Origin: a virus
Virus record (IMG/VR): IMGVR_UViG_3300017771_000134
Span: 1 to 22,024 of that record
Reading direction: 5' to 3' (one strand)
DNA: 22,024 nucleotides
Shown here: one piece after another, positions 1 through 5,941 of the stretch
Layout of the letters: every line of letters starts with the position of its first letter
How positions within the stretch are numbered: the stretch's first letter is position 1
The notes under the pieces: generated by a model
Database searches by the model: none
Seen by the model: only the letters and a program-made list of their open reading frames with translations
Told to the model about the DNA's origin: nothing
Translations under genes and position numbers: made by a program

Positions 1-495
1 AGTGATCCATTAGTTCTAACTGAGAACGCCATAGAACCATTGGATTTTAGGATCTACGAATATTGTAGCAAGAACTATGATGTTAAAAAATTTAAACCTT
101 TTATAAGATTAGTAAACATAGCTGGTTGTTTTCAGATCTCATTGGAGCAAGTCCAGGCAGCATTACAACGATTAACTAAGATTAGAGTTAATAATTTGCC
201 GTTAATTAAAATATCAGACAACGGTAAATATCTTACATTCGATATGCCAAGACATACAGAGTTTGTAAAATCATTAGGCTTTCAAAGATTTAATTCAAGT
301 AGAGCCTGGAAGTTATTAAAAGAGCATACAGCTCAAGAAATAAAAACAGATTATCTTTATAAGGATCTCGATCAATACGAGTTATTCGATAAGCTTTGTA
401 GTTTGCCGAAGGAGCAGCTGCTTAGTATTTCTGAAGATAAACTTATGTACAGATGGGTATTAAAAAATGTCAAGAAGCATAGAAACTATAGTTAA
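1..495 (+). CDS. Winged-helix-like protein, 5' end outside window
   Basis: The reading frame is open from base 1, so the gene most likely starts upstream of the window. The first in-window start candidate is a TTG at 40, but the 13 codons before it are also open and look protein-like. The visible 165 residues include a probable winged helix-turn-helix: a helical stretch with the core IAGCFQISLEQVQAALQRL, followed by a wing-like strand pair around LIKIS and YLTFDMP. This suggests a DNA-binding protein of the replication or regulatory module that precedes the packaging genes. I do not recognise a named family with certainty and see no catalytic motif. Its last 29 nt overlap the next gene, which implies co-transcription and translational coupling. 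Confidence 0.6.
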   Translation, partial: SDPLVLTENAIEPLDFRIYEYCSKNYDVKKFKPFIRLVNIAGCFQISLEQVQAALQRLTKIRVNNLPLIKISDNGKYLTFDMPRHTEFVKSLGFQRFNSSRAWKLLKEHTAQEIKTDYLYKDLDQYELFDKLCSLPKEQLLSISEDKLMYRWVLKNVKKHRNYS

Positions 496-928
496 CGAAC
501 AATTAAAGATTGAAAAACATATTGTTGACATCTTGGATGATGCTGCATTTGCTGAGAGATTTCTTGCTAAACCTAATAACAATAGATGTCCGAGTATGTA
601 TCAATTACTTGAAACACATTACGATAAGAACGACTGGGGTTATCATTTAAGACCAAAGCTATCTTTACGTGCAACACCAAGACAAATGACCAGGTATGAC
701 TTAGCAATAGATATTATTTGTGAAATAGATTTAGATATATCAGATGATCCTAGAGTAGATCGTAAACTATTGTGGATGCGTGCTAATCGTTTTAAATGGA
801 CCAAGCTTGGAAAGTTTTTTGGTTTACATCGTACAACAGTTAAAAAAAGATATGAGAATGTCTTAGACAAATTATCTAATAAGTTAAAAAAAAGCTTTGA
901 CAACTTCGACAAAATCTTTACTAAATAA
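467..928 (+). CDS. Small C-terminal helix-turn-helix protein (DUF6362-like)
   Basis: This 153-residue basic protein starts at ATG 467, inside the end of the preceding gene. Its C-terminal third reads as a sigma-region-4-like helix-turn-helix: WMRANRFKWTKLGKFFGLHR followed by TTVKKRYENVLDKL. That arrangement, with an aromatic/basic helix, a short turn and a recognition helix carrying HRTTVKKR, is typical of the small phage proteins grouped as DUF6362. The N-terminal half has no motif I recognise. The likely role is DNA binding, either regulation of the late genes or an accessory to packaging, since it lies just upstream of the terminase region. It is the last gene before a 160-nt AT-rich spacer. 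The family assignment is from memory of the pattern and is moderate. Confidence 0.65.
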   Translation: MSRSIETIVNEQLKIEKHIVDILDDAAFAERFLAKPNNNRCPSMYQLLETHYDKNDWGYHLRPKLSLRATPRQMTRYDLAIDIICEIDLDISDDPRVDRKLLWMRANRFKWTKLGKFFGLHRTTVKKRYENVLDKLSNKLKKSFDNFDKIFTK

Positions 929-978
929 ATATATCCTTACAAATAAATCTTTTCACATCGTATAGGAAAAAATAATAA

Positions 979-1006
979 TAGACGGATAAGAAATCGGCAG
1001 TATAAT
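979..1006 (+). promoter_or_regulatory. Possible promoter upstream of the packaging genes
   Basis: A perfect TATAAT lies at 1001-1006. Sixteen bases upstream is TAGACG (979-984), which matches four of six positions of the bacterial -35 consensus. It sits in the only spacer between the helix-turn-helix genes and the packaging/structural block, where a late promoter would be expected. In such AT-rich DNA a TATAAT can arise by chance, so the call is weak. Confidence 0.35.
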
Positions 1007-1007
1007 T

Positions 1008-1065
1008 AAACTGTAGTTATGAAAACAGTTTGTTAAAGATTAATTTTTTTTTACTCTTTTTTTTT
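1008..1065 (+). terminator. Weak terminator-like hairpin with two T tracts
   Basis: AAACTG (1008-1013) can pair with CAGTTT (1026-1031) across a 12-nt loop. Downstream are two runs of nine T (1044-1052 and 1057-1065) separated by ACTC. The T tracts are striking, but the first begins 12 nt after a stem that is short and AT-rich. This is not a classical rho-independent terminator. It may be an attenuating element or simply AT-rich spacer. Confidence 0.2.
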
Positions 1066-1088
1066 ATTCCAACAGATTAAGCCAACGA

Positions 1089-1412
1089 ATGAAATTAAAA
1101 CCTGATCGTTGCGAAAGCAATACAAGATCAAGCAACTACACTGTCCGTTGCAAAGCCAAAGGATTTTATTGCAGAAGTTCTAAAAAATTCAGATGTAAAA
1201 ATCACGGTGGATTAAGTACAGGTCCACGAACTAAGCAAGGTAAATTAAAAGTTCTCAAAAATTTAAAACAGTTTAAAGATGTCTCAGAAATTACAACTGA
1301 CAGACCAAGTGTCAGAAAATATTTGTCAAAAACTAATGCAAGGAAAACCTTTAACTCAGATATGCAGAGAGAAGGAATTGCCAAGCATAAGCGTAGTTTA
1401 CAAATGGATTAG
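1089..1412 (+). CDS. Small Cys-containing protein with HGG-STGP motif
   Basis: This is a 107-residue, very basic protein. Four cysteines (C8, C21, C28, C36) followed by H39 could bind a metal. The recognisable element is HGGLSTGPRTKQGK at residues 39-52. Short proteins with an HGG-x-STGP-x-T-x-x-G segment recur beside terminase genes in many phages, but I know of no proven function. The start is the ATG at 1089, with no good ribosome-binding site. Only about residues 1-63 lie in unshared DNA. The remaining 44 codons run out of frame across the beginning of the small terminase gene, an unusually long overlap. The conserved part of the protein ends almost exactly where the overlap begins. Confidence 0.6.
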   Translation: MKLKPDRCESNTRSSNYTVRCKAKGFYCRSSKKFRCKNHGGLSTGPRTKQGKLKVLKNLKQFKDVSEITTDRPSVRKYLSKTNARKTFNSDMQREGIAKHKRSLQMD

Positions 1413-1674
1413 CCAACACCAAGAGTTTGCCAACAAGATAGTTCAAGCAAGAAAGATAGGATGTCAGACTTATCTTGATGAAATGATTACAGAGCTTGAG
1501 AATGCAGACAATAAAAATATTATGGTCGTGCGTGAGAAGCTACATCATTACCGTTGGTTAGCCTCTAAACTATTGCCAATCTACGGTGATAAACAACAGA
1601 TCGTACAAGACACTAAAGTAGAGATTACCTGGCAACAACCGCAAGAGAAAGTGATTGAAGCAGAAAGTGATTAA
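1279..1674 (+). CDS. terS: Terminase small subunit
   Basis: This is the DNA-recognition subunit of the packaging motor. Residues about 7-55 form the helix-turn-helix typical of phage small terminases: a helix around ICQKLMQGKPLTQICREKE, the turn LPSISVVYKWI, and the trailing HQEFANKIVQAR. The later KLHHYRWLASKLLPIYGDK segment (about residues 86-104) matches the family's conserved 'WxAxKLxPxxYGDK' region, after which the tail is acidic and variable. At 131 residues the length suits the Sf6-like small-terminase family. The start must be ATG 1279 because the frame is closed by a TAA at 1264 and later starts would cut into the helix-turn-helix. It therefore overlaps the upstream gene by 134 nt. 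The large subunit follows one small gene later. Confidence 0.85.
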   Translation: MSQKLQLTDQVSENICQKLMQGKPLTQICREKELPSISVVYKWISQHQEFANKIVQARKIGCQTYLDEMITELENADNKNIMVVREKLHHYRWLASKLLPIYGDKQQIVQDTKVEITWQQPQEKVIEAESD

Positions 1675-1922
1675 ACACCGTTGGTAGTTGCGGACAAAGA
1701 ACGTCTCGCACACGTCATGGAGTTTGGAATTATTCTAAAGTAGAGTAGATCTACAAAGTTTTGCACCAAGCATGCACCAGTTTGTTTTATTTATATTGAT
1801 TTACTTAGCTAGAGTGACTGCCTGGCATGCAATAGTCAAAAAGGTACAGCAAAAAAAAACATTTTTACGCAAGGTACCATACCCCAAATTTATGGCGCCA
1901 CCTCTATTACGATAATATACCG
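1675..1922 (+). other. 248-nt non-coding spacer, candidate packaging site
   Basis: This is the longest gap without a gene in the window and it lies between the small and large terminase genes. It contains a perfect palindrome GTAGATCTAC (1745-1754), the direct repeat TGCACCA (1762-1768, 1773-1779), two GCATGC palindromes (1770-1775, 1825-1830), an inverted repeat TGACT/AGTCA (1815-1819, 1834-1838), AAGGTAC twice (1841-1847, 1871-1877), an A9 run and a GGCGCC palindrome near 1894. Parts are less AT-rich than the rest of the genome. A pac or cos site next to the terminase genes is common in phages, so that is my leading guess. No promoter here is convincing. A 20-codon open stretch (1681-1743) follows the terS stop in the same frame. 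Confidence 0.4.
1762..1779 (+). repeat. TGCACCA direct repeat, 11-bp period
   Basis: TGCACCA occurs at 1762-1768 and again at 1773-1779, spaced 11 bp start to start, about one helical turn. Such spacing is what a protein binding one face of DNA would use. Two copies only, so chance is possible. Confidence 0.4.
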
Positions 1923-2132
1923 ATGAGCAACACACGCAAAAAGAAACAATTAGAAATACCTAACAAGTTTAAGAACGTATCAGGCTTTACAGTTACAACA
2001 TTTAATAATGAGCTGATGATGGTCTTTAATGGATTTGAGGATCAAGACGATTTGCCTGAGTTTGCTGATTTCGTATTTCAAAAAATAAATATGAAATACT
2101 GGGATAAAGATAAAATTCCTACAGTACACTAA
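1923..2132 (+). CDS. Hypothetical 69-aa protein upstream of large terminase
   Basis: I do not recognise this protein. It is 69 residues long, with a basic start (NTRKKKQ) and an acidic middle and end (FEDQDDLPEFADF). The hydrophobic pattern around GFTVTTFNNELMMVFNGF looks like a beta-hairpin. It has no cysteine, signal peptide or catalytic motif. Its stop overlaps the large-terminase start by one base (TAATG), so the two are translationally coupled, which suggests a packaging-related or head-related role. No clear ribosome-binding site precedes the ATG. The codon pattern and tight coupling argue that it is real. Confidence 0.6.
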   Translation: MSNTRKKKQLEIPNKFKNVSGFTVTTFNNELMMVFNGFEDQDDLPEFADFVFQKINMKYWDKDKIPTVH

Positions 2133-3403
2133 TGAAAATAACCATACCGTATTCGCCAAGAGAGCAACAAGCTTATATACATGGCAAGCTAGATAAACAT
2201 AGATTTTCAGTTTTGTGCTGCCACAGGAGGTTTGGCAAAACGGTAATGTTAATCAATCATTTAATTAAATGTGCGATGACAAACAAAAATCATAATCCAC
2301 GATTTGCTTATCTTGCTCCGACTTATTCGCAAGCCAAAAAAATCGCTTTCGATTACTTAAAACATTACACCAGCAAAATACCTGGTACGAAGTATAACGA
2401 AACAGAGTTACGTTGTGATTTTATGAATGGCGCCAGGATCATGCTGTTGTCAGCAGAAAATCCTGATAGCTTAAGAGGAATTTATTTAGATGGTTGCGTA
2501 ATTGACGAGACTGCTCAAGTGAACGCAGCTGTTGTTGATGAAGTAATTAGACCAGCACTCTCTGACCGTAAAGGATGGTTATCGATGTGCGGAACGCCAA
2601 AAGGAATGAATAATCTTTTTTATGATTATTATCTCAAGGCTCAGCAAAACGATGACTGGTTTTTATATGTAGCCAAATCATCAGACACAAAGCTAATAGA
2701 CCAGGAAGAGCTAGATGCAGCGCTTCAAGTAATGGGTCAAGCTAAGTACAATCAAGAATTTGAATGCAGCTTTATAGGAAATATCACAGGATCTATTTAT
2801 GGGGATTTACTAAATAAATTAGAGAATGAACGAAGAATTACTAGAGTGCCTTATGATCCGTCTCATCCTGTTAATACCGCTTGGGATGTTGGTTTTAATG
2901 ATAGTACCGCTATTATTTTTTTCCAAGTTATTGGACATAGTCTTAACATTATTGACTTTGCTGAGGACCATAATAAAGCGTTTCCTTACTATGCTCAACT
3001 ACTCAAGGAAAAAGATTATGTCTATTTAAATCATTATGGACCACACGATCTTGAGCAAACCGATTTCGCTACTGGTAGAACTAAAAGAGAAGTTGCTTAC
3101 CAATTAGGATTAAGATTTAAAATAGCTAAGAAGCTTTCAGTCGAAGATGGCATCCACGCAGTTAAAATGCTGCTACCAAGATGTCAGATCGATGTAGATA
3201 ATTGTCAAAAATTAATAAACGCTCTTAGGCATTATCATCGTAAATATAATGATAAGTCTCGAGTGTACGCAACTAAACCTGTACACGATTGGTCTAGCCA
3301 TCCTTGCGATAGCTTTAGAACATTAGCAGTAGGTTTAGAAAAAGAAAAAATAACAACCATTAAAAATATGCAAAAGGAATATAAATATGAGTTCAATCTT
3401 TAA
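2132..3403 (+). CDS. terL: Terminase large subunit (packaging ATPase/nuclease)
   Basis: This is the motor that translocates DNA into the prohead and cuts the concatemer. The N-terminal ATPase shows Walker A at residues 30-37 (CHRRFGKT, the deviant R-x-FGKT form of viral terminases), Walker B with catalytic glutamate at about 121-126 (GCVIDE), and coupling motif III SMCGTPKG at 151-158. The C-terminal RNase H-like nuclease begins with AWDVGFNDST (D252 and D257 are candidate metal ligands), continues with HYGPHD near 305, and ends with SHPCDSFR, the usual final acidic motif. At 423 residues it is shorter than T7 gp19 and closer to Sf6/HK97-type enzymes. The ATG overlaps the upstream stop by one base, and the 3' end overlaps the next gene by 17 nt. 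Confidence 0.95.
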   Translation: MKITIPYSPREQQAYIHGKLDKHRFSVLCCHRRFGKTVMLINHLIKCAMTNKNHNPRFAYLAPTYSQAKKIAFDYLKHYTSKIPGTKYNETELRCDFMNGARIMLLSAENPDSLRGIYLDGCVIDETAQVNAAVVDEVIRPALSDRKGWLSMCGTPKGMNNLFYDYYLKAQQNDDWFLYVAKSSDTKLIDQEELDAALQVMGQAKYNQEFECSFIGNITGSIYGDLLNKLENERRITRVPYDPSHPVNTAWDVGFNDSTAIIFFQVIGHSLNIIDFAEDHNKAFPYYAQLLKEKDYVYLNHYGPHDLEQTDFATGRTKREVAYQLGLRFKIAKKLSVEDGIHAVKMLLPRCQIDVDNCQKLINALRHYHRKYNDKSRVYATKPVHDWSSHPCDSFRTLAVGLEKEKITTIKNMQKEYKYEFNL

Positions 3404-3614
3404 ACCTGACATACCAGCTCCACCTCAAATGGTAATGCCATCAGTGGCAGATGTACCAAGCGCAGAAGATAGCGCAAGAGCTGCGCAAGAAGCAGAAGAA
3501 ATGAGAAAAAGAAATAGAAACAGAAAAGGTCGTAGATCTACAATCTTAACTGACACTGATATTGGCGAAGTCGCTGATAACAACATCGCAAAGAAAACTT
3601 TGTTAGGAGGATAA
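3387..3614 (+). CDS. Small virion-type protein ending in KTLLGG (copy 1)
   Basis: This 75-residue protein has a proline-rich N terminus (MSSIFKPDIPAPPQM), a charged helical middle with many Arg/Lys, and a C-terminal block made of GRRSTILT, a glycine-containing linker and a final KKTLLGG. Short proteins with this plan (Pro-rich start, 'RRxTxLT', 'TLLGG' end) are known next to the portal gene in podoviruses. By position they correspond to T7 gp6.7/gp7.3, small virion proteins of the tail and portal region, although I infer this from location and general composition only. The ATG lies 17 nt inside terL with AGGA upstream. Its last codons encode the AGGAGG that serves the next gene. About 14 of 28 C-terminal residues match the third copy. 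Confidence 0.75.
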   Translation: MSSIFKPDIPAPPQMVMPSVADVPSAEDSARAAQEAEEMRKRNRNRKGRRSTILTDTDIGEVADNNIAKKTLLGG

Positions 3615-3904
3615 TGTCAACTACTGGAACAATGCAACGTAGGCTTAAAAGACCTGATCCTAGTTATGTTAGTGGAGTTAGTCCTATAGGTTTTGGACCA
3701 ACATATGAAAAAGATGCTGTTGCTGAATTAACAGATGCTAGAAGAATTTTTAAAGAAAAAACTGGCGGCAAATTAAGAAATGTAAAGACTGCAACAAATT
3801 ATCAAAAACTTAGCGAAGCAGAAAAAAAAAGATACAAAAAATTAAATCCTCAAGATTTTGAAGAGGATATGTCAGTTTCAAAAAAAACTTTATTAGGAGG
3901 ATAA
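3614..3904 (+). CDS. Small basic protein ending in KTLLGG (copy 2)
   Basis: This 96-residue basic protein starts at the ATG overlapping the previous stop (TAATG), with AGGAGG only 3 nt upstream. It shares the KKTLLGG ending with its two neighbours but lacks their GRRSTILT-type block. Its body instead reads PDPSYVSGVSPIGFGPTYEK, then a lysine-rich helical part (residues about 40-80, for example KLSEAEKKRYKKL) and an acidic FEEDM before the tail. I do not recognise the body. The shared ending suggests that it docks to the same partner as its neighbours, presumably at the portal or tail vertex, while the body does something different. It could be a chimera of an unrelated N terminus and the duplicated tail. 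Confidence 0.7.
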   Translation: MSTTGTMQRRLKRPDPSYVSGVSPIGFGPTYEKDAVAELTDARRIFKEKTGGKLRNVKTATNYQKLSEAEKKRYKKLNPQDFEEDMSVSKKTLLGG

Positions 3905-3905
3905 T

Positions 3906-4109
3906 ATGGGTGGATTTGTACCACAAAAAAGAAAAGCACCAGCACCTGTAGTCGTTGCACCTAAACCTACAACACCATCAGGACCAACAACGGTAGAGGC
4001 GGTTTACGATAAGTCAAAAAGAAGAGGTAGAAAAGCTACGCTTCTTACTTCATCAAAAGGCATTTCTAATGATGCAGAAATTCAATTAAAAACTTTATTA
4101 GGCGGTTAA
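3906..4109 (+). CDS. Small virion-type protein ending in KTLLGG (copy 3)
   Basis: This 67-residue protein has an Ala/Pro/Val-rich N-terminal half (PQKRKAPAPVVVAPKPTTPS), a basic stretch KSKRRGRKATLLTSSKG, and the ending LKTLLGG. It is a paralogue of copy 1: the GR-x-x-T-(I/L)-LT, central G, D-x-x-I and KTLLGG positions match. AGGAGG lies 5 nt upstream of its ATG, inside the tail codons of copy 2. Its own tail codons read GGC GGT, so the GG ending is kept although the AGGAGG is lost. The portal gene that follows starts at the overlapping TAATG. The role is probably a minor virion component near the portal, inferred from position. Confidence 0.75.
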   Translation: MGGFVPQKRKAPAPVVVAPKPTTPSGPTTVEAVYDKSKRRGRKATLLTSSKGISNDAEIQLKTLLGG

Positions 4110-5734
4110 TGCAAGATCAAGAATTAAGAAAACTATCAGCAGAACTTAAAACAAATCTTTCAAGATTAATGGAACAAAGATCTACTTGGGAAAGTCATTG
4201 GCAAGAATGTGCTGATTATGCTTTAACAAGAAAAGCTGAAGTTTCTAAAGAGAGAGCTAGAGGTGATAAAAGAAATACTTTAGTGTTCGATGCTACTGCA
4301 ATACACGCACTAGAATTACTTGCAGCTTCTTTACATGGTATGCTGACATCATCTGCGAATAGATGGTTTTCAATGCGTTTTAAAGAAAGTCTTTTAAATG
4401 AAGATGACGATGCAAGAGAGTGGTTAGAAAGTGCTTTAGATAAAATGTATTTAGCTTTTGCTAGATCTAATTTTCAACAAGAGATTTTTGAGAGTTATCA
4501 TGATTTAATTTGCTTTGGCACAGCATGTTTAATGATTGAAGAAGATAAAGACGATATTCTACGTTTCTCTGCTAGACACATAAAAGAATTATATATCCAA
4601 GAAAACAAAAAAGGTTTTGTAGATACTATTTATAGAAAATTTAAAATGCCAGCTCATGCAGCTGTAGATAAATTTGGATTAGAAAATTTAAGTAGAGACG
4701 TAAAAAGATTATTCGACAAAGATCCTTTACAAGATGTTGACTTCGTTCACGTTGTAAGACCAAGAACAATTTATAACGAGAGAAAACAAGATAAGTCTAA
4801 CATGCCATTTCAAAGTATCTACATGGAAGATCACACTGGACATGTCATATCTATTGGTGGTTTTAGAGAAATGCCTTATGTCATTCCAAGATATTTAAAA
4901 TCATCTACAGAGATCTACGGCAGATCACCAACGATGAATGCTCTACCTGATATTAAAGTATTAAATAAAATGGTTGAGAATGGTTTGAAGGCGGCAGCTA
5001 AACAAGTTGACCCACCTTTACTTGTTCCTGATGACAGTATGATTAGTCCAATCAGAATGGCTCCAGGTTCTTTAAATTATTATAGATCAGGATCAAGAGA
5101 TAGAATTGAGCCTTTAAATATAAATGCAAACACTGGTGTAACTTTAAATAACGAAAATCAAAGACGCTCAGCTATTGCAAAAATATTTCATGTTGACCAG
5201 TTACTTATTACTGAAAATAGAAATATGACAGCTACAGAAGTTCTTCAAAGAAATGAAGAGAAGATGAGAATACTTGGTCCAGTATTAGGAAGATTACAAT
5301 CTGAATTACTACAACCGATGATCTTAAGAGTATTTAACATCATGTTAAGAAATGGATTATTTGCTGAAGCTCCTGAGGTTCTTGCTAATCAAGAAGTAGA
5401 TATTGAATATGTATCACCAATGGCACTAGCACAAAAAGGACAAGAGCTACAAAATTTAATGAGAGGTTTAGAATTATTTGCACAGATCTCACCTTTAGCT
5501 CCAGTACAAGATTACATCGATGAAAACGGTTTAATAAAACAAATTATAAATATTTTAGGATTACCAGCTCGAATGATTAAATCTGACAAACAGGTTCAAG
5601 AATTACGAGAACAAAAAGCTGCAGCGCAACAAGAACAAATGCAAATGCAACAAGCAATGCAAGAAGCTCAAATAGCTAAAGACGCAGCTCCAATGGTTAA
5701 AGAAATAAATAATATTAATGGACCAGCAGAATAA
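4109..5734 (+). CDS. Head-tail connector (portal) protein, T7 gp8-like
   Basis: This forms the dodecameric ring at the capsid vertex through which DNA enters and leaves. The 541-residue length is essentially that of T7 gp8 (536). The N terminus has the family pattern of a long helix with RSTWESHWQECADYAL, then DATAIHALELLAASLHGMLTSSANRWFSM, the conserved stretch of podovirus connectors. A central part covers the wing (YRKFKMPAHAAVDKFG) and the stem region with IPRYLKSSTEIYGRSP. The C-terminal 45 residues are rich in Gln, Met and Ala (EQMQMQQAMQEAQ), a probable coiled coil at the crown. The ATG overlaps the previous stop by one base and has no strong ribosome-binding site, so translation probably depends on coupling. 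Confidence 0.95.
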   Translation: MQDQELRKLSAELKTNLSRLMEQRSTWESHWQECADYALTRKAEVSKERARGDKRNTLVFDATAIHALELLAASLHGMLTSSANRWFSMRFKESLLNEDDDAREWLESALDKMYLAFARSNFQQEIFESYHDLICFGTACLMIEEDKDDILRFSARHIKELYIQENKKGFVDTIYRKFKMPAHAAVDKFGLENLSRDVKRLFDKDPLQDVDFVHVVRPRTIYNERKQDKSNMPFQSIYMEDHTGHVISIGGFREMPYVIPRYLKSSTEIYGRSPTMNALPDIKVLNKMVENGLKAAAKQVDPPLLVPDDSMISPIRMAPGSLNYYRSGSRDRIEPLNINANTGVTLNNENQRRSAIAKIFHVDQLLITENRNMTATEVLQRNEEKMRILGPVLGRLQSELLQPMILRVFNIMLRNGLFAEAPEVLANQEVDIEYVSPMALAQKGQELQNLMRGLELFAQISPLAPVQDYIDENGLIKQIINILGLPARMIKSDKQVQELREQKAAAQQEQMQMQQAMQEAQIAKDAAPMVKEINNINGPAE

Positions 5735-5933
5735 GAAGTTAAAAGAACTTTTTGAAAATTACAAAATTTGCTTTGGTACAGATCAAGGTAAAAAAGTAAT
5801 AGAAGATCTCGAGAAGAGATGTCATGAGTTTAATACTACTCATGTAAAAGGTGATAGCCACGAAGGAGCATTCTTTGAAGGACAAAGATCCATCCTGGTA
5901 TTTATAAAAAGTATTCTAAACCAAAAACAATAA
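5718..5933 (+). CDS. Bbp19-like small phage protein
   Basis: The 71-residue protein matches the pattern of the Bbp19 family: an initial helix, then CFGTDQGKKVIEDLEKRC, a short loop, and a second helix with the conserved glycine-arginine region HEGAFFEGQRSILVFIKSIL. Members sit between portal and scaffold or capsid genes in many podoviruses. Their exact role is not known to me, though a minor head or assembly function is likely. The ATG lies 17 nt inside the portal gene in a different frame, and the scaffold gene begins 8 nt after its stop, so the three are expected to be made together. Confidence 0.75.
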   Translation: MDQQNKKLKELFENYKICFGTDQGKKVIEDLEKRCHEFNTTHVKGDSHEGAFFEGQRSILVFIKSILNQKQ

Positions 5934-5941
5934 GGATAAAT

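Larger units (their letters stand above)
3594..4110 (+). repeat. Three near-identical 22-nt junction repeats (KTLLGG codons + RBS)
   Basis: The 22-nt element AAAACTTTRTTAGGAGGATA followed by AT occurs at 3594-3615 and 3884-3905, and in a slightly altered form (AGGCGGTTAAT end) at 4089-4110. Each copy encodes the terminal Lys-Thr-Leu-Leu-Gly-Gly and the stop of one small gene. In copies 1 and 2 it also provides the AGGAGG ribosome-binding site of the following gene. Copies start 290 and 205 nt apart. Confidence 0.9.

Noticed and set aside
643-912. Minus-strand ORF of 89 codons
   Set aside because: It is antisense to a well-supported plus-strand helix-turn-helix gene. AT-rich codon usage makes antisense frames open, and the product shows no motif.
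1681-1760. tRNA gene or attachment site in the terminase spacer
   Set aside because: There is no T-loop consensus, cloverleaf pairing or integrase nearby.
1913-1918. TAATAT as a -10 box for the gene at 1923
   Set aside because: Transcription would begin after the start codon, and no -35 box lies at the right distance.
2826-3029. Plus-strand 67-codon hydrophobic ORF inside the large terminase gene
   Set aside because: It lies within the nuclease domain coding sequence in another frame. Hydrophobic readings are expected from that frame, and there is no ribosome-binding site.
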